Assembly: GCA_029688905.1 (NCBI GenBank)
Contig: JARULB010000004.1
Coordinates: 62,001-126,000 of the forward strand
Direction: 5' to 3'
Length of the DNA stretch: 64,000 bases
From: Balneolales bacterium ANBcel1
Lineage (GTDB): Bacteria > Bacteroidota > Rhodothermia > Balneolales > Natronogracilivirgulaceae
Shown: positions 25,015-34,565 of the stretch, piece after piece
Position numbering within the stretch: position 1 is the first letter of the stretch
How the letters are laid out: every line of letters begins with the position of its first letter
Made by a program: the position numbers and the translations under genes
Notes under the pieces: model-generated
What the model saw: the letters and a program-made list of their open reading frames with translations, nothing else
Databases searched by the model: none
What the model was told of the DNA's origin: nothing

Positions 25015-27741
25015 TTATTCCAGCCAGGCCGACTCCACCGAGAATCCGTACCGCTCGCCGGCGACATCCGCTTCTGTGCCCGTAGTATCTATGTAGAACT
25101 GGATTTCCTCAATTCTGTGCGGCCGTACCGGTCCGGGCACCCCCGTGGCATACCACACCTCCATAATGGTGGGGAAAGCTCTGGGCAGGAGCATGTATCT
25201 GTCGGGTACAAACGAGTCCAGCGGGATACGATGCTCGCGAAGCGAACCGTCCACCGGCACCGGAGCACTGTAGGAGTTGGCGTCATCATCCACCAGAATC
25301 ACTTTGAGATCGGCCGGCAATGCATAGTCCGTTCCCGCGCGAACTACCAGATACTCATAGGAATCCAGCGTGGAGCGGGTAATCCCGGCGATATGGTCTG
25401 CGATGAAGGTGGAGTAGCCCAGAACGTGCCTTCCTTCGGTCGGTTGTGTTGTGGAGACGCTCCGGACCATCTGTCCGGCCCGATCGCCGGAAACCAGCTC
25501 CATCCGGTTCTCGTTGCTTCCCCAGGTCGAAAAGGCCTCGAAGGTGTCGTGGTGACGCCTGCCCGCGTTCCAGATTTCGAGCGGTGCGCCTGTTTCAACG
25601 ACATGGGTCTGCCACGCTTCGTCGTAATAGAAGTTCCAGCGCCAGGGCGCGCTCGGGTTACCGCCCGGGAATGTGAGGTACTCGTGATCGCCTTCCCGCT
25701 GAATCACAATCCAGTACCGGACCGCACCTGGGGTCATGGATGCCGCCGGAATGGCTGCTCGATATTCGTAGGGCCGGACCTCCTCCATTTCAATGCGCTG
25801 CGGTGGCCCAGCAAACGGATTGACTTGCAGCAGCACCGTGTCGCCCTCCTTCAGTCCGACCACATCGGCCGAGACCTCCAGCGGTACTCCGGCTTCCGCC
25901 TGACCATGGGGACGATGCCAAACAGCCGGTTCTTCGGCATTGGCGGGTACGGCATGGTACTCGCCGATCCTGATATTGCCCATGGGGCTGTCGGGTCCCC
26001 ACCGGTCGCCGGAAACTCCATCGCGAGTGAGCAGATAGGCGCCCGGAGCGATGGTAACCGCTCCGTCTCCGGCCTGGCCGCGGAAATCGTTGCCCTCATT
26101 GAGTCCCCTGACGGCAAACGAACCGCCAAGATCTGACAGGCGGATTTCCAACGGATGCGCGCGCCATTCGATATGAGTTACGTATTTATCGTAATCGGGG
26201 GCTTCAAACGGGTCACGGACCGGGATGGCGTCGGGCAGTACCTCCAGGCGCCAGACTCCGTCATCCAGCTTGTCCAGCAGATAGGCGCCCCGCCCCGGGT
26301 ACGATACCACCGGGGAGGAACCGACCCCCGCAATCCGCTCCAGAGCCGCCTCGTTGCGGGGTTCCGTATCGGTATTATTGGAATAGAGGAAGGCGGTTTC
26401 GGCATTCATTTCGCTGAGGTCCAGGTGGTGGCTCATGCGAAAATCCCCGAAAATGGTGTCGGCGGGATAATCGTCGAATGACTCACCGAGTCCGGTCTGA
26501 CGAAAGACTTCGCCCGCAATGATCATACTTACCGCCCGGCCTGGCGTGTAGACCAGGTTCAGGTAGTGCGACCGCCAATCGGTATTCAGATGAGCGATCC
26601 CCAGCGCCGTGTATGCGAAATGGGCGGCAAACTGCATCTCGGCCTCACGGAAACCGCGAGCCGACATCGGCAGGGAGTAGTTGTTGAGGTTGTCGGCCGG
26701 ATCAAATTCGTAAATCATCTTAGCCATGTTCCGATAGCGCTCGTCGTCCTCGAACGGCACCGTAAAATGGTTGACAAAAGGAAAGTAATTGGAACGCTTT
26801 TCCACCCCTTCGTACAGTCCGGCGGGATACCACTGAAAGGTGACCCCGTCGATACGGGTGTCGAGCTTGGCGTCGGTCAGCTGGAAGTTGTGCGAAATAT
26901 TATAGAAAATGGGCTTGTCCCAGCCGGATTCGCGCAGGTGATCGGCCAGGGTGTTAATGAATTCCCTGGTTTGATCGGCGCCCCGGTGGGTGGGCTCGTT
27001 ATCGATTTCCAGGGCGATGATGTCGGGATCATCAATGGCGCTCAGGCCGGTGTAGGGGTTGACATGGTGGATCAGCTGCTCGAGATAGTTCATGATCACC
27101 GGCCAGTATTCCGGATTTTGCGGCGCTTCGCCTTTTGTGATATAGTTGGCAAATCCGGGCGGTTGTGTGATGTTGCCGTCGGGCCAGCCCGCATCGTAAT
27201 AGATGGTCGGTGTGAGGATGGTCTTGATGCCCCGCTCGCTCATCTTGTATATGGAGTAGTCGTGGAGGTCAAGATGATGATTCTGTAGCAGGTTGCCCAG
27301 ACTGTCGGTAATCTCTATTTCATAGAGATGTGTGCGGAAGGCATCCATCCCCATGCGGGCCAGGTGGTATATATCCTCATCGATCGCCTTTTTGTGATCA
27401 TGGCCCATGAATGTGAGCCCCCGGTAGGTCTGTGAAAACGGCGCATAGTAATTGACCCCGAACAGATTCACCTCATCGCCCGTCTTCTCCCAGTACATCA
27501 CCCCGTCTTCGATATAGACCCCGCCGGTTTGTGTCCCGGAAGCGGCCGCATTGTCCGACGAAACCCGGCTTTTCGCTTGTTGCGAGTCAGCGGAGGCGTG
27601 CTGTGATGCAGCATGGGTGGATGGTTCCTGCGGATGCGATGTGGAGGAAGCACCGGCACAGGAGAGAGCCGGCGTCCCCATCAGAAGCAGGAAAAGAAAA
27701 CCGGAGGCGATGAGGGAGTCCGTTCGGATAACATGTTTCAT
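25015..27741 (-). CDS. Secreted clan GH-A glycoside hydrolase, paralogue 1
   Basis: 908 residues. Export signal (SGFLFLLLMGTPALSCAG; possibly a lipoprotein at Cys28) and a Ser/Ala-rich linker, then a TIM barrel at about 75-470. Two glutamates fit the clan GH-A pair: Glu249 in LEIDNEP (acid/base) and Glu345 in KMIYEFDPAD (nucleophile). Beta domains follow (RDPFEAPDYDKYV region; 'VSADVVGLKEGDTVLLQVNP') and a C-terminal jelly-roll-like module (about 760-908) that may bind sugar. The protein is about 50% similar by eye along its length to the product of 34716-37316. It resembles GH5/GH2-type barrels but I cannot assign the family number. Position beside galK and the symporter implies a beta-galactoside substrate. 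ATG 27741 starts at the signal; the frame extends 56 codons further upstream. Confidence 0.75.
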   Translation of the reverse strand: MKHVIRTDSLIASGFLFLLLMGTPALSCAGASSTSHPQEPSTHAASQHASADSQQAKSRVSSDNAAASGTQTGGVYIEDGVMYWEKTGDEVNLFGVNYYAPFSQTYRGLTFMGHDHKKAIDEDIYHLARMGMDAFRTHLYEIEITDSLGNLLQNHHLDLHDYSIYKMSERGIKTILTPTIYYDAGWPDGNITQPPGFANYITKGEAPQNPEYWPVIMNYLEQLIHHVNPYTGLSAIDDPDIIALEIDNEPTHRGADQTREFINTLADHLRESGWDKPIFYNISHNFQLTDAKLDTRIDGVTFQWYPAGLYEGVEKRSNYFPFVNHFTVPFEDDERYRNMAKMIYEFDPADNLNNYSLPMSARGFREAEMQFAAHFAYTALGIAHLNTDWRSHYLNLVYTPGRAVSMIIAGEVFRQTGLGESFDDYPADTIFGDFRMSHHLDLSEMNAETAFLYSNNTDTEPRNEAALERIAGVGSSPVVSYPGRGAYLLDKLDDGVWRLEVLPDAIPVRDPFEAPDYDKYVTHIEWRAHPLEIRLSDLGGSFAVRGLNEGNDFRGQAGDGAVTIAPGAYLLTRDGVSGDRWGPDSPMGNIRIGEYHAVPANAEEPAVWHRPHGQAEAGVPLEVSADVVGLKEGDTVLLQVNPFAGPPQRIEMEEVRPYEYRAAIPAASMTPGAVRYWIVIQREGDHEYLTFPGGNPSAPWRWNFYYDEAWQTHVVETGAPLEIWNAGRRHHDTFEAFSTWGSNENRMELVSGDRAGQMVRSVSTTQPTEGRHVLGYSTFIADHIAGITRSTLDSYEYLVVRAGTDYALPADLKVILVDDDANSYSAPVPVDGSLREHRIPLDSFVPDRYMLLPRAFPTIMEVWYATGVPGPVRPHRIEEIQFYIDTTGTEADVAGERYGFSVESAWLE

Positions 27742-27864
27742 GATCAAGGAGTTATTGAAATAGGATATGTTGGATGTGTTTCCAGCCTCCGCAGCTGCTG
27801 CAGCGAGGCCCGATTGGGTTTGTCCGTTGTTCGGGTACCGCCGGCGGAATAACATGTGGATTTT

Positions 27865-27890
27865 GGGATGCGGCTTTCCGCCTGCATCCC
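27865..27890 (-). promoter_or_regulatory. Intercistronic hairpin, galK to GH-A gene
   Basis: GGGATGC (27865-27871) and GCATCCC (27884-27890) pair perfectly around a 12-nt loop with an inner CGG/CCG. It lies 124 nt upstream of the GH-A start codon in the 242-nt gap after galK. No T-run follows. Confidence 0.55.
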
Positions 27891-27983
27891 CACGATACAC
27901 CAGGATCATACCGGTGATGGCCCGGAGAGTATTTGTGTGAAGCCGGCCCCGTTGCCACCGGCTTGAATCACGAAACCCGGGAC

Positions 27984-29243
27984 CTAACGCCCGGTGCCAG
28001 GCACAAGGCTGATTTCATTGACGGCGTGGGTGCCTTCGCCGATTTGCGCCACATAAAAATCCGGATCCGCACCGGTTCGTCCCCGGTAGAAGGCGCCGAT
28101 TTGTTCCTGAATATGCTCCAGCTGCTCCAATTTGACCAGGTTGATGGTGCATCCGCCAAAACCGCCTCCCATCATACGGGCACCGAGTACCCCTTCGAGG
28201 CCGGCGGTAGCTTCTACCAGAATATCCAGCTCACGGCAGCTCACCTCATAATCGTTGCGCAGCCCGAAATGAGACCGGTACATTTTTTCGCCGAAGGCCG
28301 GCAGGTCTTCCCGCAGCAGATCGTCACAGGCTTCAAGCACCCGCTTGTTTTCTTCCAGAATGTACCGGCATCGGCGATAAACCATCTTGTCCATTTTGGC
28401 CCGGTGGTCTTCCAGCTGTTCAAACGTGACATCGCGCAGGCTTTCTACCCCGGGATCCGATTTTCTGATGATGGAGACCCCCTCTTCGCACTGCTGCCGG
28501 CGAATGTTGTACTCCGATCCGGCCAGCTCCCGTCGGACGTTCGTATCGCATAGCAGCACACGTATGTCATTCCAGGCGAATGGGTAGCGTTCGTATTCCA
28601 GCGAACGGCAATCCAGCTTGATCACCTGGTCGGCCTTGCCGTGCAGGCTGGCAAACTGATCCATGATCCCGCACTGAACACCGACAAAATGGTTTTCGGC
28701 ACGCTGGGAGATTTGTGCCATTTCCCGGCGGCTGAGGCCGAGCCCGAACAGCACGGACAGTCCGTAGGCGACGCCACCTTCAAGCGCAGCCGATGAGGAG
28801 AGTCCGGCGCCAATGGGGATATCACCCCCAAAGACACAGTCAAACCCGCCGATCAGCGATTCCGGATCAGCCTGACCGGTTTCGGTCCCATCATTCGTAC
28901 CATTGCTATCGGCCGACGGACGATAACCCGCTTTCTGGAGCTCATCCACCACTCCGATAATATAGTTGGCCCATGCCACCTCCGTTTTTAGATATTTTCC
29001 GGAGACGGGTACATCGATGGAATCCGGCTGCATATCGACAGAGCGCAGCCGGATAACGCCGGAATTGTTGGGGCGCATCGCAAGATAGATTGCCTTGTCG
29101 ATGGCTGCCGGAAGCACAAACCCGTTGTTGTAGTCGGTATGCTCTCCGATCAGGTTCACCCTTCCGGGCGAGCAGATCACAAGCGGCTCCCCATCGAACT
29201 GTTCAAGAAATATCTTTTTGATGGTGTCGGTCAGTGTTTGCAT
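27984..29243 (-). CDS. galK: Galactokinase
   Basis: 419 residues. All GHMP-kinase galactokinase motifs are present: PGRVNLIGEHTDYNNGFVLP (sugar binding, near residue 27), PIGAGLSSSAALEGG (ATP loop), CGIMDQFASL (contains the catalytic Asp), and MMGGGFGGCTINLV (C-terminal glycine motif). It converts galactose to galactose-1-phosphate with ATP in the cytoplasm. An insertion near residue 115 (ADSNGTNDGTETGQADPE) is low complexity and unusual. The start is 11 nt after the symporter stop, so the two form one transcript: uptake and phosphorylation are coupled. Confidence 0.97.
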   Translation of the reverse strand: MQTLTDTIKKIFLEQFDGEPLVICSPGRVNLIGEHTDYNNGFVLPAAIDKAIYLAMRPNNSGVIRLRSVDMQPDSIDVPVSGKYLKTEVAWANYIIGVVDELQKAGYRPSADSNGTNDGTETGQADPESLIGGFDCVFGGDIPIGAGLSSSAALEGGVAYGLSVLFGLGLSRREMAQISQRAENHFVGVQCGIMDQFASLHGKADQVIKLDCRSLEYERYPFAWNDIRVLLCDTNVRRELAGSEYNIRRQQCEEGVSIIRKSDPGVESLRDVTFEQLEDHRAKMDKMVYRRCRYILEENKRVLEACDDLLREDLPAFGEKMYRSHFGLRNDYEVSCRELDILVEATAGLEGVLGARMMGGGFGGCTINLVKLEQLEHIQEQIGAFYRGRTGADPDFYVAQIGEGTHAVNEISLVPGTGR

Positions 29244-29254
29244 CAGAAAATGAT

Positions 29255-30814
29255 TTACCAGAAGAGGATATAGAGCACCGCCAGGATCGCGCAGATGCCG
29301 ATGGCTCCGACATTGAAGCTGGTTTCGGTGCGGAACATATTGGCCTTGTATTCAACGGCGTTCGGGTCCTTGTCGGAGGTCTCATACAAGGAAATTGCAA
29401 CCATGATGGCGCAGAGAATCAGGAACACCACGCCCATACGATCCAGGAACGGAAGCGTGGGGAAAAGGAACCGCAAGGCAAAGCCGGTCGGGATGGTGAA
29501 GATGGCGGCCCAGACCGCTGCGTTCGGAGTTGCGCGCTTCCAGAACAGGCCAAGCAGGAAGATGGCGACGACCCCCGGACTCACAAAACCGGTGAACTCC
29601 TGTATGAACTGGAAGGCCTGGCCAAAGTTTTCTACCTGCGGCGCCACCAGTACGGCTACAAACAGAGCCACGAAACTGACGATCCTTCCGGTGAGGACGA
29701 GCCGCTTCTCGGATGCTTTCTTGTCGAAATGCACCTTGTAGATATCCATCGTAAAGATGGTGGATGTGCTGTTGGTCATCGATGCCAGCGATGAAGCGAT
29801 GGCGGCGATAAGTGCGGCGAATGCGAGGCCGCGCAGGCCGATGGGCACAAACTCGCCGAGCAGCCACGGGTAGGCTTCGTCGGGGCGCATCAGATTGGCT
29901 CCGAACCCGTAAGCGGCGATACCGGGAATAACCACGATCAGGGGCATGAGCAATTTGAGGTAACCGGCAAACATCAGGCCCTTCTGCGCCTCGGCGACAC
30001 TTTTGGCGGCCAGGGCACGCTGAATGATGTACTGATTGAATCCCCAGTAGCTGATGTTGGCAACCCAGAGTCCGCCAATAAGCACACTTATGCCGGGAAG
30101 CTCGTAATAGAATTGGTGGTCGCTGCTCAGGATCATTTCGAAGTGGTCCGGAACCTCGCGGAACAGATCCATGAATCCGGCGATAGCGCCGTTGCCTCCG
30201 CTAAAGGCGTTAAGCGCCAGCCAGGTTGTGAGGAGTCCGCCGCCGACCAGGAACGTCACCTGCACCACGTCGGTCCAGGCCACCGCTTTGAGTCCGCCGT
30301 AAATCGTATAAATCGCCGCAAAGACGGCCAGGCCGATGATGCCATACATGAGCGGGAAACCGAGAATGGTCTCCATCGTCAGTGCACCCAGATAGAGAAT
30401 GGAGGTCAGGTTCACGAAAATGTAGACCAGCAGCCAGAAGATGGCGAGAATGGCGCGTACACGTTCATCAAACCGCATACCAAGGAATTGGGGCATGCTG
30501 TAGATTCCCTTCTCAAGGAATATGGGGATCATGAATTTGGCGACCAGAATGAGCGTCAGGGCGGCCATCCACTCGTAGCTGGCAATGGCCAGGCCGATGG
30601 CGAAGCCGGATCCGGCCATGCCGATCATCTGCTCGGCGGAGATGTTGGCGGCAATCAGTGAGGTTCCGATCGCCCACCAGGGCAGGGATTTACTGGCCAG
30701 GAAATACCCTTCGGAATCTCCGGTGCCCTTTCGTTTGGCAATGAACAGCCCCAGTCCGAGAATAATGAAGCAATAGCCAAAAAATACAATGAAGTCGATA
30801 GCCGAAAACTGCAT
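29255..30814 (-). CDS. Na+/galactose symporter, SSS family (vSGLT-like)
   Basis: 519 residues with about 14 membrane helices. The sequence follows the structurally known Vibrio vSGLT very closely: LIAANISAEQMIGMAGSG (Gln62), ASYEWMAALTL (Glu81), YIFVNLTSILYLG, ALYTIYGGL-like segment, GGLWVANISYWGFNQYIIQR (Asn260, Tyr262) and FAGYLKLLMPL (Lys287). These are the positions that touch galactose or gate the site in vSGLT, so a sugar, most likely galactose, is the substrate rather than an amino acid or solute. It is preceded by a promoter overlapped by a LacI-type palindrome and followed by galK. Confidence 0.93.
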   Translation of the reverse strand: MQFSAIDFIVFFGYCFIILGLGLFIAKRKGTGDSEGYFLASKSLPWWAIGTSLIAANISAEQMIGMAGSGFAIGLAIASYEWMAALTLILVAKFMIPIFLEKGIYSMPQFLGMRFDERVRAILAIFWLLVYIFVNLTSILYLGALTMETILGFPLMYGIIGLAVFAAIYTIYGGLKAVAWTDVVQVTFLVGGGLLTTWLALNAFSGGNGAIAGFMDLFREVPDHFEMILSSDHQFYYELPGISVLIGGLWVANISYWGFNQYIIQRALAAKSVAEAQKGLMFAGYLKLLMPLIVVIPGIAAYGFGANLMRPDEAYPWLLGEFVPIGLRGLAFAALIAAIASSLASMTNSTSTIFTMDIYKVHFDKKASEKRLVLTGRIVSFVALFVAVLVAPQVENFGQAFQFIQEFTGFVSPGVVAIFLLGLFWKRATPNAAVWAAIFTIPTGFALRFLFPTLPFLDRMGVVFLILCAIMVAISLYETSDKDPNAVEYKANMFRTETSFNVGAIGICAILAVLYILFW

Positions 30815-30916
30815 AATACCTGATTTGATTGGTTATGGGTTCCAGAGCGGACGCCTCGGGGCCTGTGACAGGAACACGTGTCCCTCTGCTGCCGGCGAAT
30901 AATGGTAACACCGTCT

Positions 30917-30945
30917 ATGATAACGCTAACATTTGGTTAATTCAA
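30917..30945 (-). promoter_or_regulatory. Promoter of the symporter-galK unit
   Basis: On the minus strand TTGAAT (30945-30940) and TATCAT (30922-30917) are 17 bases apart (4/6 and 5/6 matches). Transcription would begin near 30910, about 95 nt before the symporter ATG at 30814. It allows the transporter and galK to be expressed apart from the upstream PUL genes. Confidence 0.6.
30918..30931. promoter_or_regulatory. LacI-type operator over the symporter promoter
   Basis: TGATAACGCTAACA is an imperfect palindrome centred on CG, the usual layout of LacI-family operators (TGnTArC-GyTAnCA). It covers the -10 box and part of the spacer, so a bound repressor would block RNA polymerase. The LacI gene ends 60 bases away (30991). 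Confidence 0.65.
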
Positions 30946-30990
30946 CAAATTTCATATTACATGGAAGCGGGCCTTTCACCTCTGATTTTG

Positions 30991-32031
30991 CTACATACAC
31001 CCACACGAGGAGCGGATTTTCAGGCTGGTGATCACTTCGATGTTCTCCACCGGCTCGTTTTTATTTTCGATGGTGCGAATCAGTTTTTTGGCCGCCTTTT
31101 TTCCTACTTCGTAGGCGGGCTGGTGCACGGTGGTCAATGGACATGAAATGAGCTCGGCGCGTACGTCGTCGGTAAAGCCGACGATCGCGACATCGTGCGG
31201 AATCGAAAGCCCCTGTTCGCGGATGGCGTCCATGGCGCCGAATGCCACCGGGTCGTTGGCCGCGACCACCGCTCTGGGCCGCAGCTCCTGCGGCAGTGCC
31301 AGCAGCTCCTTCATGGCGCGATAGCCGCCCGACTCCTGAAAACCGCTCTCCACGATCCATTCGTCTTCGATCGGCAGCTGGTGGCTCTGCATGGCGGCCA
31401 GGTACCCCTGCAGGCGTTTCATACCGATCGAAACCCGGCGCGGGCCACTCAAATGCGCGATTTTGCGATAGCCGTGGCTGATGAGGTGCTCGGTGATCTG
31501 CCTGCTGCCCGAAGTGTCGTTCACCCCGACGCAGCTGGCGCCGATATCCTCAATGCACCGGTCAAAAAACACAAACGGAAGCCCGCTGTTGATCACCTGT
31601 CGGTAGTAGCTGTAGTCGTCTTCTGTCTGGGAGCTTGAAACCATGATACCGTCAACGCGTTTGGAGCGCAGCGAGTCGATGGCGTTAATCTCCCGCTCGA
31701 AGCTCTCCGCCGTATTGGCCAGAAACAGCTGGTAGTTCATGTTGTAGGTGGCCTCCTCAATGCCCCTGACCACCTCCGGAAAAAACGCATGGGAGATTTC
31801 CGGGATGGTGACCCCGATGGTGTAGGTCTTGCTGGAAACCAGGCTTTTTGCCACATGGTTCGGCGTATAGCCCATTTCACGCGCTTTCTCAATGATCCGC
31901 TTCCGGGTGTTCTCTTCTACATTCGGGCGATTGTTGATCGCCCGGGATATCGTCATGGTCGATACACCCAGCGCCTTGGCCACCTCCTTGAGGGTGACAT
32001 TGGATCCCTTGCTTTTCGCCTTTCTTGCCAT
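30991..32031 (-). CDS. LacI-family transcriptional regulator of the galactan locus
   Basis: 346 residues. N-terminal helix-turn-helix and hinge: TLKEVAKALGVSTMTISRAI, then KRIIEKAREMGYTPNHVAKS. The rest is the periplasmic-binding-protein-like sensor domain (YTIGVTIPEISHAFFPEVVR, GFTDDVRAELISCPLTTVHQ). Such proteins bind a sugar or sugar phosphate and release CG-centred operators. It sits in the PUL between the GH2 gene and the symporter, and three or four matching palindromes lie in front of the symporter and between SusC and galE. No matching site was seen in front of its own gene. Confidence 0.93.
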   Translation of the reverse strand: MARKAKSKGSNVTLKEVAKALGVSTMTISRAINNRPNVEENTRKRIIEKAREMGYTPNHVAKSLVSSKTYTIGVTIPEISHAFFPEVVRGIEEATYNMNYQLFLANTAESFEREINAIDSLRSKRVDGIMVSSSQTEDDYSYYRQVINSGLPFVFFDRCIEDIGASCVGVNDTSGSRQITEHLISHGYRKIAHLSGPRRVSIGMKRLQGYLAAMQSHQLPIEDEWIVESGFQESGGYRAMKELLALPQELRPRAVVAANDPVAFGAMDAIREQGLSIPHDVAIVGFTDDVRAELISCPLTTVHQPAYEVGKKAAKKLIRTIENKNEPVENIEVITSLKIRSSCGCM

Positions 32032-32124
32032 CGCCTGGTTTGTCTCTTTTGTTTTGTCAGCAGGTGCAAGTTAACAATTATTTCGAATCCATACGGACCC
32101 GGCTTTTCCGAAATTGCCGGCCTT

Positions 32125-32162
32125 CCGGGACAGGCATCACGCGAGCGTGTCACCTGTCCCGG
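32125..32162 (-). promoter_or_regulatory. Strong intercistronic hairpin after the GH2 gene
   Basis: CCGGGACAGG (32125-32134) and CCTGTCCCGG (32153-32162) pair perfectly; inside, CACGC/GCGTG (32138-32142, 32145-32149) form a second stem around a GA loop, separated by a 3-by-3 internal loop. It starts 12 bases after the GH2 stop codon. There is no T-run, so it is more likely a 3'-end stabiliser or partial stop than a standard terminator. Confidence 0.75.
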
Positions 32163-32174
32163 TGCCAGGGCGAA

Positions 32175-34565
32175 TCACTCGACCGACAGAGTCAGGCGTG
32201 CTGTTTCCAGTTGATCGCCGGTTGCGGTAACGGTTACCTCTCCGGTCGAACTGCCCGCACGGAGCAGGACCGTCGCTATACCGGCTTCCGCTGCGATGGG
32301 ATTGTGTCCGATAAGGTCGGCATCCCCATCCACAGTAAACCGTATTTCGGGTTCTGCGGCAAACACCGTGTGGCCGTCCGCATCCACCACCGAGGCATAG
32401 ACGAAAATGAGGTCATTGACGCCTGCTTCCAGCGGACGTCCGCTCAGATCGGCCGACAGCTCCAGCGCCACCGGATCCGACGGGGTAACCCGCTCGTGCT
32501 CCGCGACTTTCTCACCGTCGATGTATGCTTCGGCGCGAAGGACTCCCGGCACGAACTCATCCAGCTCAAAGGTAAACGGCGGGTGGTTCAGGTTGGTGGA
32601 GACGCGGTCCTGATCGGGCCGGCGCCGTTCAATCTGCTCGCCGTTCAGGAAAAGGGCCACCTCATCGGCATTGCTGTAGACTTTCACCTCGGTGTAGTCG
32701 TCAGAGCCATCCCACCAGTTGGCGATATACGCCATCGGCCGGTCGAACCCGGCGTCCGGTGAAAAGTCGGGATCCGCCTGGCTCTGGTAAAAATAGAAGG
32801 TGAATTTCGGGATCCGGAAGATATCGCGGATTCCGGATGCTTCCAGATCGTCGGCATATCCGCGGTTGTAGTCGTACATCACCCAGTTGGCATCGCCGAA
32901 GGCCGGGCTGTACAGATTCGAGTTATGCGCTTCCTGGAAATTAAGCGCCTGCTGGGCGAGGCGGCGCTGTCCGAATCCGCGAAGCTGACGGGAGTTCCGC
33001 TCTTCGTCCTGCAAGTCTTCGAACGCGTCCTGGTTGAAACCGGCATTATGCGCATAGTATTCCCAGTCGCCGTACTCGGCAATGAACAACGGCTTTTCGG
33101 TGCCGTATCCGCTCCAGTATTCCGGTGGACTCGCATGCTGCCGTGCCGGAATAAAGATATCAAATGCGTAGTCGATCCATCCGGCCGTGTAGACATCGCC
33201 GTGCGGCAGCTCCTCTTCGACGATCTCCTGAGACCGGTCCATGAACCATTCGGGCACTGCCGTTTCATTCAAGGACGCCTCCCAAATCACCACGCTCGGG
33301 TGGTTCCGGTCGCGGCGAATCATGTCCCGGATATCCTGATACGCATTCTCCTGGAACACTTCGTCGCCAAAAAACTGCCAGCCGGGTATGTTGTTCATAT
33401 AGAGCAGTCCCAGCTCATCCATGGCCTCCATGAAGGCCGGAGAAGGCGGATAGTGTCCGCCGCGAATGAAATTGAAACCGGCTTCCCGGATTTTGATCGC
33501 GTCGCGGTACTGGGCGTTGTCGGAAAGCGCATAGCCGACATAGGGATATTCCTGGTGCCGGTTGGTGCCGCGCAGATACAACGGCTCACCGTTCAGCACA
33601 AAGCCGTTCTCCCCGTCGATGGAAAAGGTCCGGATACCGATGCGGAGCTCTTCGGTATCGACCGGCGTGCCGCCTTCGAGCAGCTGAACAGAAAGGGTGT
33701 AGAGGTACGGATTGTCCGGTGACCACAGTTCCGGGCCGTTCACCTCAAGCATACCCTCGAACAGCGTGTAAGAACCGGCATCCACCGTCTGCGCCGGAAG
33801 CTCACCGGATGTTACCCGCTCACCGTCGGCGCCGCGCAGGATGTAACGGACCGTCGCCTCCCTGGCTTCGGCATCATCGTTCTGGATATCGGTTCGGATA
33901 TGTACTTCGGCGCGGTCGTGCGTCACATTTTCGTACCACACATAGACACCGCCGGCGGCCGGGCGGTCCGCCAGGATCTCGTCGGAGATATGCAGCGGAT
34001 CCTTCACCTCCAGGTATACGTTCCGGTAGATTCCGCCGAACCAGTTGAAGTCAAGCTCCGCAATCGGCTTGCCGGGCGGGATCTGCGGATTGTCTTCGTT
34101 ATTCAGTGTGAGCAGGATCACATTCTCCTCGCCATAAGCCAGTTTGTCGGAGAGGTCGATCACAAACGGGAGGTAACCACCGTAGTTGGTGTGAATGTGC
34201 TCGCCGTTGAGATAGACTTCCGCCTCGTGCATCGCCGCCTCAAAGCGCATGGTGACTTTTCGGCCGTCGTATGCCTCATCGGCATGGAAAGCCTTGCGAT
34301 AGACCGCGGTGCCCTGCCATTGCTGGTCTTCGATCACCAGCGGCTCCACATGGGCGGTATGGGGCAGCCTGACCTGCTCCCATCCGTCGAACGTGGCACC
34401 CGATGTTCGGAAAAACTCGCCATTCAGTTCCGGATCAATGTTACGTGCAAATTCCCATCCGTCATTGAAAAGCATACGGGTTTCCTCAACGGGTTCTTCC
34501 GCAACCGGCCCACAGTACCATACGAGCGGAATCATCAAAAATATCAGGAGGAATGTCTTTTTCAT
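32175..34565 (-). CDS. GH2 beta-galactosidase lipoprotein
   Basis: 796 residues. Short lipoprotein-type signal (LLIFLMIPLVWYCG, Cys18). GH2 domains in order: sugar-binding jelly roll (about 35-190, GTAVYRKAFH, NYGGYLPFVIDLS), Ig-like domain (about 195-310), TIM barrel (about 315-600) with Glu434 in ASLNET (acid/base) and Glu497 in FIAEYGDWE (nucleophile), then Ig-like domains at the C-terminus. Probably a periplasm- or outer-membrane-attached exo-beta-galactosidase that finishes the oligosaccharides made by the GH53 enzyme. Galactan PULs of Bacteroides pair GH2 and GH53 in the same way. The leader carries the ~115-nt element also found upstream of susD. Confidence 0.9.
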   Translation of the reverse strand: MKKTFLLIFLMIPLVWYCGPVAEEPVEETRMLFNDGWEFARNIDPELNGEFFRTSGATFDGWEQVRLPHTAHVEPLVIEDQQWQGTAVYRKAFHADEAYDGRKVTMRFEAAMHEAEVYLNGEHIHTNYGGYLPFVIDLSDKLAYGEENVILLTLNNEDNPQIPPGKPIAELDFNWFGGIYRNVYLEVKDPLHISDEILADRPAAGGVYVWYENVTHDRAEVHIRTDIQNDDAEAREATVRYILRGADGERVTSGELPAQTVDAGSYTLFEGMLEVNGPELWSPDNPYLYTLSVQLLEGGTPVDTEELRIGIRTFSIDGENGFVLNGEPLYLRGTNRHQEYPYVGYALSDNAQYRDAIKIREAGFNFIRGGHYPPSPAFMEAMDELGLLYMNNIPGWQFFGDEVFQENAYQDIRDMIRRDRNHPSVVIWEASLNETAVPEWFMDRSQEIVEEELPHGDVYTAGWIDYAFDIFIPARQHASPPEYWSGYGTEKPLFIAEYGDWEYYAHNAGFNQDAFEDLQDEERNSRQLRGFGQRRLAQQALNFQEAHNSNLYSPAFGDANWVMYDYNRGYADDLEASGIRDIFRIPKFTFYFYQSQADPDFSPDAGFDRPMAYIANWWDGSDDYTEVKVYSNADEVALFLNGEQIERRRPDQDRVSTNLNHPPFTFELDEFVPGVLRAEAYIDGEKVAEHERVTPSDPVALELSADLSGRPLEAGVNDLIFVYASVVDADGHTVFAAEPEIRFTVDGDADLIGHNPIAAEAGIATVLLRAGSSTGEVTVTATGDQLETARLTLSVE

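Noticed and set aside
27990-32170. Shared CCCGGTGCCAGG at the galK end and after the GH2 gene
   Set aside because: A 12-base match, one inside coding sequence; most likely chance in GC-rich DNA.
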